A stretch of DNA of 64,000 bases. Origin: Limonium bicolor (taxonomy: Eukaryota; Streptophyta; Magnoliopsida; Caryophyllales; Plumbaginaceae). The stretch lies in NCBI GenBank assembly GCA_023374045.1, contig CM041783.1, forward strand, positions 122,513,503 to 122,577,502. The letters run 5' to 3'. The notes below the pieces were generated by a model, which saw only the letters and a list, made by a program, of their open reading frames with translations, was not told where the DNA came from and did no database searches. This document shows, piece by piece, positions 1 to 12,437 of the stretch. How positions within the stretch are numbered: position 1 is the stretch's first letter; each line of letters starts with the position of its first letter. The position numbers and the translations under genes were made by a program.

Positions 1-990
1 CCGAAATAACGGGATAACGGGGTTAGTACGGGAGTAGTAATTATGTATGTATTGTAATGCATAGCATTAATTGAATCATTTGACATGTAGTCATTGGTTC
101 GAGAATAAGGATCGAGGAACAAGAGTGAACCAAAGGGACAAGGGAACACCCGGTAAAGTAAATTCCGGTAAAAAGGTATGATTTCTTCATGCTCTGTATC
201 CTAACCTGGTTACCCCGATTTGTGTGCTTATGTGATCACCAATAAGATAAATGCACGAATCGGAATTATAATGCACTTAATTGTGTTTGAACTATTTTGT
301 TCTTGATTGTATCTTCTTGAACATTTAGTTTGTATAATTCATGAAATGTATGAATGGAATTGAAGTGTATGTGTGTAAGTATGAGTATTTGTGTATGTAT
401 GTATGTATGGAAGTAAGTAAGGACTTCTACTAATTCCTAACAGCCTAACTCCTAACATGAGTATTGAGTAAAAATGGAATGAGTAGAAGCCCGATATAGT
501 TTCGGCCACGCGTGAGGATAAGGAACCACAAGAGGTTGGAACCGAATCCTGGCTATAATCTTTTCCTTGGACCAATTCCCTTTGCATGGGTAGCATCCTG
601 GATTAGTGGGCCACCCTAAAGCCCGGTGGTGGGAAGTAGTATTCCTTGCCCGGAGGTCATACCGACTTAACTGGAAGTAAAGTATGTAAGAAGTAAGTAT
701 CGTATGTGTATTGGTCTTGACTGTTGTAAGTCATTGACCTTGAGTAAATGAGTATTGAACACCCGATTAACCCGGGTGTGTAAAGAAGCTAACAAGCCTT
801 CTGTATGAATTGGAGAAGTGTATCTCCGTATTGCGTATTGAGTATGTAACGAGTATGTATTGTGTATGTGTATTCTGGAGGATGGTAAGTAAGTATTGGT
901 TGACTTGTATTGTCTTCCATGCATGTATTGTATTGTACTGTACGTATGTATGTGTACCTTGTGTAGTATTGTAGTACCGTGAATGAAAGC

Positions 991-1034
991 ATGTATGTAT
1001 GTATGTATGTATGAAAGTATGTATGCATGTATGT
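991..1034. repeat. (GTAT)n microsatellite in LTR G
   Basis: Imperfect tandem GTAT units, with smaller runs of the same motif near 385-415 and 935-950. The repeat explains the tyrosine/histidine-rich ORFs on the opposite strand. Confidence 0.85.
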
Positions 1035-1112
1035 AATGCAAAATGAATTGCATGTATTCGACCAAATGGTCGCGTACCCTCGCTAGTACGCGGGGTATGC
1101 GGTTATCATATT

Positions 1113-1159
1113 CAGCGTAAGCTGACCCCCTCGGGGGAACATTTTTAGTGTGCAGGTAC
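1113..1159 (+). promoter_or_regulatory. LTR two-hairpin plus CAGGTAC module (G)
   Basis: Hairpin CAGC-GTAA-GCTG (1113-1124) is followed at once by CCCCCTCGGGGG (1126-1137), a short T-rich stretch and CAGGTAC (1153-1159). The same order recurs in LTRs C, B and E, with a partial version in H. Function unknown; it could be an RNA structure in the LTR leader and/or a splice signal. Confidence 0.5.
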
Positions 1160-1605
1160 CCGGAGCGAATACGGTTAAGGTAAGAGACCGGCGACGCGCT
1201 TGTAATTAGAAGTATCTAGTTTGTGAGGAATGGGCAGCAGATTGACTCCTAGTGAGTGTGTATGAATTTAGGAGAAGTACTGTACTGATTTTGGAACCTA
1301 GTAAACTCGGTATGCGTAGTGTATTATCTTGTACGGATTGTGGAGTATTGTATTGAATGGAGTGATGTATCGAATGGAGTATTGTAGTATCCAGTATGTA
1401 ATGAGAGTATGTATTGTATTAAGTAGTACTCGGATATTCCGGTCCATCAGACCGATGCTGTATGTAGCAGTAGTAGCCTTGTTAGTCACGTGGGTGACTA
1501 ACGGCATTGTATCACCCGATGTATGTAAGTATGTATCCGCTGCGTGACTCGGGAAGCACGAGGAGATTGGACGGTAATGATTGAATTAATAGTAGGGGTG
1601 TTACA

Positions 1606-2362
1606 AAGCCGAACACAAATTGGAGTGGAAGGATAGTTCTACACTGATGCTGATCACATCAGGGTTGGATGATTCTTGAAGCTCCCTATAAGTGGTCACA
1701 AATAACCACGCTAATAAAAGAAGCAAAGAGCTTAAGTTGGACTTGGAGTTGTGTGTGTTTTCAAAAGGATTTTCAATTGGTATTTATAAAACGTTGTTAG
1801 ATACTTTACATAATTAAAGTTCTCTTACTTAACCTCACTCAAGGAAAAATTTCAAATTTAAGTGATTGTTTTAATCTCCCAAAGGCACGGGGACGGAAGG
1901 TATCCATCGCGACCGGGTTCTGCGGGATCACAGTATGTATCAAGGATATTTTTGATTGCTATACATGCTATGACAGGTCGTGTGGTATGTGTAATAAATG
2001 CTATTTTGACCTCGAGTTCTAATAGTGTATGCTATCAAGACCTATGAGTCTAAATGTGTTGTGTTACATAGACCTATGTGTCTAAATGTTGTTATGTTAC
2101 CCAAGACCAGTGAGTCAAAGGGGTTGTTATGTATGTGTAAGTGTTGTTAAGATACCCGGACCATTGAGCCCGAGGTTATCATGTGAATATGTTATGTTAT
2201 GTATGGATGTGAATGTGTTGCCCGGACCATTAAGTCTGAGGTTGTGATGTAAAGTGTATTTGGTTATGGAAGTTTTATCTCTGTAAGTAATCCCCGTATT
2301 CTAATCCAAGATGTGAGGGAAGTGTAAACTTCGAGGACGAAGTTCTTTTAAGGGGGGTAGAT
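1606..2362 (+). mobile_element. Element C: remaining 3' end of internal domain (non-coding)
   Basis: This lies between the end of LTR G and LTR C. It has no recognisable gag or pol. From about 2037 to 2260 it holds degenerate repeats of about 30-70 bp built on 'gacctatgagtctaaatg' and 'ccggaccattgag'. At 2328-2343 there is a stem-loop (ACTTCG/CGAAGT) followed by a purine tract, the arrangement also seen upstream of element A's 3' LTR at 24421-24456. This marks it as the 3' untranslated end of a chromovirus-like element whose coding part is off-window or was displaced by G. Confidence 0.6.
2351..2362 (+). other. Polypurine tract of element C
   Basis: AGGGGGGTAGAT sits directly against the LTR start TGAAATACCCC, as expected for the plus-strand primer of a Ty3/Gypsy element. 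Confidence 0.75.
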
Positions 2363-3150
2363 TGAAATACCCCAAACCTTGATATGTGGTTTAAATATTT
2401 AACTATGGTACGTAAGGCTAAAAAGTGCCTTAGAAACATCAGTGAACAATTTAAACCATAGTAAATGCAATAAAACACTAAGATACAGTTTGAGCAAAAA
2501 CATGCTCTAAGTTATGAGCGAACTTGGTTAGGACCCAAAGAGCCTACTAAGGCTTAATAATATTCAAGTATGATTTAATAAGGCTAATTAAGTCCTTAGG
2601 AAACTTTGGTAGACAATGAAACCAAACAAAACACAAATAAATACCTTAAAGTCAATAAGAGCAAAAATGTGCTCTAAGCTTGGGATAAATTTGTATAAGA
2701 CCTAATGGTCATACCTATACCTTATAAATATGTTAATTAACATATTAAATCAATTACCAAAGAAAACCAAGCTTGAAAACAAGTTAAAACACAAAATGTG
2801 CTTTAAGGAGTCTTAAAGCACGTTTTTGAAAAATTGTCTTGTAAATGAGTTTTGAATGGCTAAATGTCCATCATTACTCTTTAATCAATATGTGTACTAT
2901 ATAGTATCACATTTGGGTGGCTATATCAATGGGAAATCAAAAATTTCACTTCTATGTGCCTTGTTTTTGTGAATAGTGATTTTTATAAGCTAGTTGTAAC
3001 ATATGTTGTTATAAGTAATTAAATTGACCAACAAAGACTATAATACCCTTAATGATATAAAGGGGGCCGGTTTTTGTAGTAATGAGTCACCAAACATGTT
3101 AACTTGTTAAGTAAATAAAGGTGACTCATAGGTTACTATTTGCTTTAAGT

Positions 3151-3160
3151 TATAAATATC
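3151..3160 (+). promoter_or_regulatory. Candidate TATA box in LTR C
   Basis: TATAAATATC lies about 790 bp into the LTR and is followed by a C/T-rich leader-like stretch (3180-3260). This is by-eye prediction only. Confidence 0.4.
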
Positions 3161-4644
3161 TTTAAAAGCAAACCAATCTCATTTCTCCCTTCCTCCTTCA
3201 TTTCACACGGTTTCCAAGCCTTCTTCTACCTCTCTCCCTTCTGTTCTCACAGTAATGCTACAGCAACAGCACCAAATGCCATCTTCCATTGCCAATATTT
3301 CTTAGCTCACTTAACCAAATCAAAAACAAACACCACCATTCTCTTCCTCTCATCAAGCTCTTCATTTCTATCTTCTCAAAACTTCAAGAGCCCCATTTCG
3401 GTGCCATGGAGTTCCACCATTGAAGGAGCTTGAGCTTGTCTTTCCACATATTATTGATCTCCTTTGCTCCTAGGTAAGGAATCTCAAAGAAAAATCAAGT
3501 TTCCTCCATGTTTTGTCATTGACCGAAAATATTCATTGATGGAGCTCCTTGTGTTGCTTTGTTCTAGCTCCATTTGAATCTTTCATGGACTAGGTGGAGT
3601 CCTCTCTTCATAGATATCACCCTTCAAAGGTACTTCAATTTTGATATTTGTATAATAAGTAATTACATTAATGTTTTGAAATAATGTAAACCTAGGGTTT
3701 ACATGAGATGAAGCATAAGCTTATATACTCATTTCAATGTTGGTATATTGTTTAGTAGTTGACAAGGAAGAAATGCCTTATCGGTTTTAAGAGGAAACAA
3801 GAAAGAAGTTTGTGAGGAAAAGAGGTAAATATGCTATCTCAATGTGGTTTAATGCCTTAGGAGAAATGAGCTTATATTGCTTGTTAAAATGATCTAAGGA
3901 GCCAAAGGTGAATGACCTAGTGAAATGCTCTCAAGGAGTTTATTAAGGGCATATGTATTGTTGGGTGTATTTGCAGGTCAAAGGCATTATTTATGTGGGA
4001 AATTCAGTGTTTAAGGTTTATGCAATTTAAGGGCCTAAGAGCCATGTTATTTAAGGGCCTAAGTGCCAAGCAATTTAAGTTAAGCACTATATTGTGATGT
4101 AGTGCTAAATGTGTGAAGTTTGTGTATAAAGACGTGCTTGATGGATTTTAGGTGTTTTTGAATGAAATATGGTAAAACCTAAGTGTTTGGATGTGAGTAT
4201 ACACAAGAGAAGCTATGGCAAAATTTGGAAAATGTGTAAGAAGTTCTAAGTGTTTTAAGAAAGTTTTGGTGAACTAGGAAGTTGTTTAAGGTTTAGGTAA
4301 TGTTGATATCCAAGGAATAAGTGATGTTTAGGTAAGATGTGAAAAGGAGGTTTAGTTAGTAAGAAGGGAAGTTTGAGAGATGATGTTAAGGTGTAGAGGA
4401 AACACCTTGGTATAGTGGTCATTATAGGTGAAATACCACCTAGAAATCTTTAGGAGAAAACATTGTAAGAGTTAGGAATTTTGTGAAGATATAAGTAAAG
4501 GCTTAAGGAATTAGAAAAAGAGTTTTGTGAGTGTTTAAGGATGTCTTGAGGTGAGTTTAAAGTGCCCAAATGAGGTTAGGGAGTACTAGGTTATATGGGG
4601 TGAAGTTTGGAGTTGAATGTAAAAAGGAAAACAAGATTGGGGCA

Positions 4645-5160
4645 GACCGGACTTGCGACCGGACTTGCAAGTTCGGTCGGGCCCAGTTTACCCTGCGAGA
4701 ATTAGCTTCTGGAATGGACCGACCTTGGGGACTGGACTTGCAAGGTCGGTCGGGCTTGTAGTTTGTGTACGGATTGAGTTACTGGAATCGACCGGACTTG
4801 GACAAGTCCGGTCGGTAAGGTCGGTCGGACCAAAAATGTTGTTTATGGTTATAAAGATGATATTTGGACATTAGAATATACCTAAGAACATTAGGTAAGT
4901 TTATACAATTGATGGAGGTGGAGAAATAATGCAACAAGGTTTGAAAAATGCAATTTTACCAAGTCTGTAGCTTTGGTCCGGGACCTAGGTCATGGTTCAA
5001 GTCCCGGACCAGGGGTGAAAAACAGGTCGAGAGTCACCTAAGGATGTGGTCCGGGACTTAGGCCTTGTATAAGGTCCCGGACCACCCCATTTTAAAGGCC
5101 GAGAGTGGAGTTTGCTTCTGGTCCGGGTCTTAAGTTAGGGACCAAGTCCCGGACCACTAT
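4645..5160. repeat. GTCCG-type inverted-repeat array, LTR C
   Basis: Two sub-arrays. Units starting near 4645, 4717 and 4790 carry ACCGGACTTG / CAAGTTCGGTCGG arms. Units starting at 4975, 5048 and 5120 carry GGTCCGGG / CCCGGACC arms. Spacing inside each sub-array is 72-73 bp. Each unit can fold into a hairpin; the sequence between units is not conserved. Confidence 0.85.
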
Positions 5161-6648
5161 AAAAACATGGTTTTAGCTTATTAAATGATGTCTAATGATA
5201 GGGATAAGTTAGTAATGATATTATAAGGTTATATAGGACATGTTAGGTGAGTTATAATGGCAATTTGGTGGGTGAAAAGTTGAAGGAAAAATCGAAGAGT
5301 GAAACAAGTTAAAAATGTAAAGATGTTTAACTAGTTAACGGGGTTAATCATGGTCATTCAACGTTACACAAACATATTACCCCGATGTTAATGAAGGTAA
5401 CTTTAATGTACCAGTTGTTCGAGAATTGTTCGAGGAACATAAGTGGACGTGGTAAAGTGGACTCCGGTGACAGGTATGGTTTTCTTGCAACCTGTGTCCT
5501 ACCGGATTACACCGGCTTGTATGCCAATGTGTTTTTCTGTATGTTTGCCACGTTGTAAGATAAAACATGTAATGAGTTTACAGTAATTCATATATGTGGC
5601 GTGTTCAACTCCGATACCATTTAACCTCGGCAGTGTTAACCTTAGTTAACTGAGTCTAAGATCACATGAGAGTTCGGTATTCGGAGTAAACGACCCGAAC
5701 CATGGGACGTACTAACCACGGCTATGCGTGTGTTAAATGTGTGATATGTGTATGTGAATGTAGGGATCTCCCTTGTGTGTCTAACACAGTTGTAATACTG
5801 TATGATGTGTAGATGTGATAGACTCCATAGTGGGGTTCTAACTAATATCTAAAGTAAGTATGTACTAACAGTAGTGAGGAATCCGGTTTGGCCGGTCGCG
5901 CGTTGTTTGGGAGAGGGTATCCTTCTTAGTTTTACCCTTCTCTTTGTTATGGTTGTTTCCCTCACGGGTTATGATCTCCCATTAGCTTATTCCAAAGCTT
6001 AGCTATTCTGACTTATGATCGGTTTAGGGGGAACATGTGTTTGTGTGGTGTGTTCGGGCCTCCAAACCCGAACCGCCTTAACTTAAGTTACTCGTCCAAC
6101 TATTAGGACGGTAATGAGTGTTGTTGTTATTGTATAACGAGCTTATCATGAGTCTGGCAACATTCTCTAGGCTCACCAGTGTATAAGCAATGTTGGGTCG
6201 GTTCCTAAGAGAACCATTCCCGTTATGTTATGTATTTTGTTGTGATGCAATATCTATTGCGGTGTTATGTTGTGCACGTTGAAACGTGCAAAGGGTTGTT
6301 GTTGTGATGTTATGTAGTGTATGTAATATGTTGTAAAATGTGGAGTATGTGGATCATGGATATGAATCCCAGTTTGTGAAAAGAGGCGTTAAGGATAACC
6401 CGATTTAAGGGTAGCTGTCGTCTATTAAGGAAGTAGCTCCATTAGAGGAGGAACACTCTAGGAATAAAGAACACCATGAGTGACTTATTAAGTAAGGATA
6501 TATTATCCGTTTGTTGAGCCCGTTGAGGCGAAATGATTATGTGTTGTATGTTTACAGTTGCATGCATGACTTAACTATAATCAACCGCATGCTAACGACA
6601 ATTAGTTGTGCGTGGCCCGGTAGCATGTGGGCTGCGGGATTACCATAC

Positions 6649-6708
6649 CAGCAAAGGTGCTGAGCCCCTTGGGGGCCACCCTTTCTCTTCTTTTCCTATT
6701 TCAGGTAC
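6649..6708 (+). promoter_or_regulatory. LTR two-hairpin plus CAGGTAC module (C)
   Basis: CAGC...GCTG (6649-6662), GCCCCTTGGGGGC (6664-6676), a long pyrimidine tract (6678-6700) and CAGGTAC (6702-6708). The pyrimidine tract plus CAG also looks like a 3' splice site. Confidence 0.5.
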
Positions 6709-7518
6709 GAAGTGCTGAAAGTCGTTCGAGAGTAGGACGGGTAGTCGTTGTACATGGGTAATCATTTAAGTGTATGTATACAGTAGGTGTAGTAAGACCG
6801 AAATTGTTGTCGGCACTAGTTTATAAATACTCGGTATAGTGAAAGTTGTACGTTGTTGTTGTTGTTAATGGAAAGGGATAGTAATGTGTAGTCGCTCGGG
6901 AATTTAGCCCATCAGACCGGTACAATGTATGTGTATTAGCCTTGTTAGCCACGTGGGTGGTTAACGGCGTGTAACACCAGCGAGTTGAGTTATTTGATGA
7001 GTTGTGTATTCCGCTGCAGGTTGTTGTTATGTATTTGTTGTTGGATGGGGTGTTACAATCAATACACAAGCAGCGGAAATCCAACTACAACCGGGGGTGA
7101 TATAATGCCGTTAGTCACCCACGTGACTAACAAGGCCAATCCAAACTCAAATACAACAACAAATACAATATCGGCCTGATGGGTGTTATACCGAGTACAC
7201 TATGCAGAAGATACTTCCTTTACTTAATCAATTCTCAAACTAAATACAACTTCGAATGCATTATATACAATACAATCTCAAATCTGTTCTATACCGAGTA
7301 TCTACAATTCCCAAGTTCATCATTGACCTTTCGGTCTTACAAATCCATAATACAACAAATTCAATTCTTATACGACTACCCATATCAATAACAACCCGTC
7401 CTACTCTCGAATCGGTGACCGGTACAAGCACACTTCATCTATATTCACTACTCTATATTTCACTCCCAGCTATCCCTGCTTAGCTGTCCGTCTCTTACTG
7501 TGATCATGTTCGCTTCAG

Positions 7519-7565
7519 GTACCTGCACACTAAAAACGTTGCCCCTTGGGGCTCAGCTTACGCTG
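7519..7565 (-). promoter_or_regulatory. LTR two-hairpin plus CAGGTAC module (B)
   Basis: On the minus strand: CAGCGTAAGCTG (7554-7565), GCCCCAAGGGGC (7541-7552), a T-rich stretch, then CAGGTAC (7519-7525). Same order as in G and C. Confidence 0.5.
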
Positions 7566-9192
7566 AATATGACTTCCGCATACCCCGCGTACTAGCGAGG
7601 GTACGCCGACTAATTGGTCGAGAGCATGCGGTTCATTTTAATTCAAACAGCATGCATGCTACATACATTATATATGTACATTCACAATCAAGTTCAACAT
7701 TGAACACAAGCACTAACACACACTTCAAGGGGTTAGTTTAATATGTTCTTAATTAGGCTTGAGGGTTCTACCTCACCATGCCTTACTCAATTACTCATGT
7801 TCTACCCATCCCTTGGGTACTCTTACTCACAATCTCAACAGGGTCTACAACACTCAGCTCAATTCTCACTCGACTCAAATTCTCAAGTCCCTCAAGTCAC
7901 AACTCAATTCTCGTTACTCACATACTCAATTCAATACTCAATACTTAATTCATTACTCAATACTCAATACTCAATACTCAAAGGCATCTTTTAAGTCTTA
8001 GCCACGACCTCCGGGCAGGGTCATACACAAGACCCACCACCGGGCTCAACAATACAAAGGATCTATGTGTTTAGTTCCTCAAGTTCACAAATGTCCAGTT
8101 CTCTACCAGACTACTCAAATTCCCAAACTCCTCTCTCGAAGTCATTTCACAATCACAAGGATCAGTCTAGAGGTATCTCTCTCGATAACATCTAGTGGCT
8201 TAGGGAATTCTCAATGTCTCGTATTCTAAGATTTAAAATTTCAACCTACTTATTGAATACTCTCATGTTCGGGACATTGTTCATGCTAGTCGGTTCCTCT
8301 CATTGGGGTTCGACCATATCTCTAAGGGGTTTGGTGATCCCTTACCAAGCTCTACTTTACTCAAGGTTCATATTCCGAACAACTTTCCAATCCTCTAGTT
8401 AGAGGTTACTCATATACTTCCACTAATGTTTATTGTGTGGATTAAGTCGTTTCATTCTCTCTAACCGTTATCGGGAGGTTACTACTCCCGTATGTTTTCT
8501 CACGTTCTAGTGCGTTTGTTGGTTTATGTTACCGTGTATTGGTTCGATAGTTTTAGGGTGTTTCCACCATTTTATTAGTTCGCACTTGACTCCTTCGTCG
8601 AGTCTCTACTCACACAAGACTCAACTATGAGTCACACTACCACACACAGTCACAATCAAGCAATTCATTCCCAATCCACATTTCATGAATTATACAAACT
8701 TTAGTTAAGAAATACAATCCGACCACAAACAATACAATACAAACACAAGAGAGTACACACAATCCGATTCGTGTATTTATCTTGTTAGGTGATCACACAA
8801 TCAAACAAGCACACAAATCGGGGTAACCAAGTTAGGATACAGAGCATGAGGAAATCATACCTTTCACCGGGGTTTTACTTTTACCGGGTCACCTCTTGTT
8901 CCTCGGATCTCACTTCCGAAACACTAATCATATATCAAGTGATTCCATTATTATTAAGGTAGTACGGTATGTAAAATTAGTACTCCCGTAGTTAACCCGT
9001 TAACCCGTTAGTCTTTGGTTTAGTTTATGTGCCCTTAAACTCACAACTATCTCAATCACTCCTCATACTTGTTCACACTTCTTCGGACCTTTAAAGTACA
9101 CCAGACAAGTCCTAAACATCACCTAAAACCAATACCATTCAATTCCCCATCATTAGACACCTTTAAAACACATTATGCTACAATTTTAACAT

Positions 9193-9375
9193 GGTCCGGG
9201 TTTGTGTCCGGGTCTACAAACCCGGACCAACCTCTAAAACACATTTCTGCCTATTTTTCTATGCGGTCCGGGTTTTGTGTCGGGTTTACAAACCCAGACC
9301 ACCCCCTGGGATGATCTTCTGGTGCGTTTTTGATGTGGTCCGGGTTTGTGTACCGATTTGCAAACCCGGACCACC
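9193..9375. repeat. GGTCCGGG/CCCGGACC inverted-repeat array, LTR B
   Basis: Three units start at 9193, 9265 and 9337 (exact 72 bp spacing). Each has GGTCCGGGTTT and AAACCCGGACC-type arms about 36-40 bp across. Matches the arrays in both E LTRs. Confidence 0.85.
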
Positions 9376-10509
9376 CCTGGAACTGGCAAAACTTACAGTT
9401 TTTGATCAGTTTTCAACCCCTAATTCACCTCTAATCATTTCCTAACCTTTCTACATGTTTCCTACATGTTTAAAACACCCTAAAACATGCGCTAAACCTC
9501 TTCAACTCATTGGTTTAGTCCTTACTCAAATCCTTGCTCAACTTCCACAATTTTTTTCTTCCTGTTACAGTTTTTTTGCACCCTTTGCATTTTCTAACTT
9601 CCGTTAGCACTTTGCACTTTGTTCTAACTCCATTTGACCATACCAATTCATTCCTAGACACATGCATTATCTACACCCAAGTCCTCCCTCCATTTCCAAG
9701 TTTATAAACACTAACTCATTTCTAATTTATCAATGCATTAAAACACCCCTCTGTTACAGATTTTACACCCTTCTCTTTCTAGTTCTCCAAATGCCATTTC
9801 AAGGTCATTACACAACTCTAACAACACTACAAACACCTAGGTTCTCCATTTCACTAAGTCCTTTTAAAACACTTATTTTTCTACACAAATTTTGCCATAA
9901 CCTCCCCATAAACCTTACATATCCACATTCACCAATTCTCACCATTTACAATCCTAATCTAGCGACACCCATAAGGGTCCTACCAGCACACATAAGTCCT
10001 CAAAATTTCATCAAACAACAATACCAACATATATATACTCAATCCACTTGGCTCCAAGGCCCTTAATTCACAATTCAATCAACAAGTTCACAAATTCTCT
10101 CAAGCTTTCTCCAACACATTATCCAACATAGATTTCAATTCATAATTTGGGTTCATTGATTTATTCAACCCATCCCAACTCCTAAAATACATAGATTAGC
10201 ATTAAGGTAGTTTAATTACCTCAAATTCACAAGCTTCTCTTTCCATTCTCCTCTTCTCTTCCTCTTCCCTTTTGCCATTTCGATCAGTGGGCAATGGAGT
10301 TGCCAAACTCCATTCCCATCATCCAAGGAACACAAAATAACACAATTAAACTACTTAACCCTTAAAATAAGTTCTAACTCAAAGAAAGGCTTAAAGCACC
10401 AAAGCTAGGGTTTTTACCTTTGGAGTTTTTGGAGGGGGTTTGACCCTTGAATCAAGAGAATGGTCTCTCTCACCATTGGAGGGTTGAAACAATGCTCAAA
10501 CAAGAGAAG

Positions 10510-10514
10510 AACAA
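10510..10514. other. Target-site duplication of element A (left copy)
   Basis: AACAA immediately precedes TGTAATACC and is repeated at 27246-27250 directly after the end of the 3' LTR. A perfect 5-bp duplication fixes A's boundaries. Confidence 0.9.
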
Positions 10515-10900
10515 TGTAATACCTCAAATTTCTTAAACTGTGATTCGGACCCTACTTAGCTATAAACCTTAGAAAACCCTAATTTCTAAGGATGGAGAAG
10601 GTTCTTATTAGTTGGAAGTGCATGGTGAACATTAGAAACTCTAGTTTCCCGGGAATCACCCGGTAAACCCTAATTTCGCGGGATTCCTGAAATTCCCGAA
10701 AATTACTAAATTTCTCAGGAACTGAGAGTGGGTATCAACCTTAGGAAGAGTGTTAGATACTTTTGAGAGTGTTTTGAGGGAAGAAACAATCATATCTTTC
10801 TTCTTTTAATATAAGACAATCCAGTTACATTTTTCAGTATTTAGTGGTTCTGGGCAAACGAGGCTTCAGAAGGGCTCAGAAGTAACCCGAGGAAATTCCT
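10515..10900 (+). mobile_element. Element A 5' LTR, first segment
   Basis: Aligns with the start of the 3' LTR (24457-24838) with scattered differences; interrupted after 10900 by H. It resumes at 16867. Confidence 0.9.
10896..10900. other. Target-site duplication of H (left copy)
   Basis: TTCCT here and again at 16862-16866 bracket the H insertion. Uninterrupted element A sequence at 24830-24850 carries the site only once. Confidence 0.9.
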
Positions 10901-12403
10901 TGAAATACCCCTAAATTAATTTAGGGGATTTCTTTTATTAAAAATTAAATTATTATATGGAATTATGAATATTAAATTATTATATGGAATTGTGAAATTT
11001 ATTTAGGGGTTTTCTCCTATTTAACCCTAATTATTATACATTATTATATAGTATTATGGATTTAATAATAAGATTTATAAGTCAATAAATTTGGGAAAAT
11101 TCCTAAACACTCCAACTATATTATAAAGATTTTAGGAAGTGTTGGAACATTGTTTTGAAACATAAAAGTCAATATAAAATTCTAGAAACCTTAAAGCTTA
11201 TTAAGCCTTGCTAGAGTTGACTTTTTGAGAATGGTCAAACCAGGCCATGAAACCTATACCAATAAATAGGTTATGGAAAACCATGAAGATCGATAAAAAG
11301 AACGTAAAAAACGGATCATCCTAGCCAAGTTATGCGAGATTTAAGTTTTGAATCAAAATTTTAAAGATGCCACGTGTCACTCTGTAATGGGTCGCCCACA
11401 CTTAGCCGATTCTTTCCCTGAATTTCGGTAACTGATTCGAGTGTTTTGACCTAACTTTAGACACTATAACTTCTTCATCTTTCCATATTTTTCAATGCCG
11501 TCTTCTTTGTTGTCTTCTCCTACATTCCCTCTAAACAACTATAACTCATACAAACCCTAACTCCTTCTGAATCAACCGGAAAATCGAGTCAAAGTAGCCA
11601 CCTTGCGAAACGTGTCTCCAGAATTCCAGATTCTCTTCGTTTTCAGGTAACTTGCGTCGATCATAACTTCTTCGTTACTCAACCAAAATTCGATTTCTTT
11701 AGCTCGTTGTAAAGATCTCTAATCCCTCTACAATTTTCGTGTTTGTGCCCAAGTCCGATTCGTAACCAGTTAGGAGATATAGAGGTCTAAAGTTTCGGTC
11801 TCACCAGCACATAAAATAACACCGAAACAGAGAGGTAAACTCGTGTTTTGCGACTTCAATTTCTTTCTGTGTGGTTCGAGTTAGGTTTAGTTCTTGCTAT
11901 CAATACGTAGATCTAAGTTTGTTCTTTCCAATGAGCCCTTACTCATAACCTAACTCAATTTGAACTGCTAGTTATAGATCCTCAAAGTTGGCACCACGAA
12001 CTGGTTAAAGTTCAAGTTTTTCCCAGTTTTCCGAATTGGAATTCGCACAATTCGCACAATCCGGTGAGTCTCCGACCAAATTGCTCCGATATTGTCGTTC
12101 TTAGTCATGTTTTCGACCTAATCCATGTGCCAATTTAATCAATTTCGTGTTAGGTTAGGAGAATTTGTATGAATTGCATTCGATTTCATCTCTGTAACCG
12201 ATATGAACCCTAACCTTCGAATCGAATTCGAAACTTGATGTATACTGCATTATAATTGGGGAAATTGACACCAATAGAACCGAAATTTGATTACGAAACT
12301 ATAGGAACAAGAATCACTCGATTTTCGTTCTGTAGATTGTGAGAAAAACGAGATTTAGTACTCGATCTGTTTATTACCTTTGCTGAAGAACTCGGAACAC
12401 AGG

Positions 12404-12437
12404 GGCCGTCCGATCTCGTTTAAGAGATTGGACGGCC
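12404..12437. repeat. Single GTCCG inverted repeat in H
   Basis: GGCCGTCC-ATCTC and GAGAT-GGACGGCC arms around a short loop form one strong hairpin. It carries the GTCCG core found in arrays elsewhere in the window, but only one unit is present. Confidence 0.7.

Larger units (their letters stand above)
1..1605 (+). mobile_element. Element G: 3' part of a long chromovirus-type LTR, cut by window edge
   Basis: The segment ends in GGGGTGTTACA at 1605, the terminus also seen on LTRs C (7057) and H (16861). Its last 500 bp match, as reverse complement, the minus-strand LTR that begins at 7058, including the block around the GTACCCTCGCTAGTACGCGG motif near 1076. No primer-binding site follows 1605, so it is a 3' LTR or solo LTR rather than a 5' LTR. 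No coding capacity is visible; short ORFs are GTAT-repeat artefacts. The left end lies outside the window. Confidence 0.75.
2363..7057 (+). mobile_element. Element C: 4.7 kb 3' LTR
   Basis: Starts TGAAATACCCC and ends GGGGTGTTACA (4695 bp), preceded by a polypurine tract, so it is the 3' LTR of a + strand element. It is inserted close to the end of minus-strand LTR B, which resumes at 7058; the possible right-hand target duplicate is ATCAA (7058-7062). There is no reading frame of interest. It carries a candidate promoter (3151), a GTCCG/CCGGAC inverted-repeat array (4645-5160) and the two-hairpin module (6649-6708). Its length is unusual for an LTR but similar to B (about 4.4 kb) and E (about 3.7 kb). 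Confidence 0.8.
7058..10514 (-). mobile_element. Element B: minus-strand LTR, left part
   Basis: In its own orientation this is the 3' portion of a chromovirus-type LTR: near 7500-7640 it carries the same blocks as LTRs G and E. The own 3' terminus is missing because element C is inserted here. The LTR is interrupted at 10514 by element A and resumes at 27251. The two parts total about 4.4 kb. No coding sequence is recognised; the C-rich stretch 9400-10450 gives only low-complexity ORFs. No PBS or internal domain of B is visible, so it may be a solo LTR or a 5' LTR. Confidence 0.75.

Noticed and set aside
667..1065. 132-codon ORF rich in His/Tyr/Thr
   Set aside because: Translation of GTAT microsatellite DNA inside LTR G.
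1862..2047. 61-codon ORF in the C internal remnant
   Set aside because: No domain and inside 3' untranslated sequence of the element.
9662..10066. 134-codon ORF
   Set aside because: Lies in LTR B, has biased C/T-rich composition and no recognisable domain, and no equivalent is seen in the E LTR.
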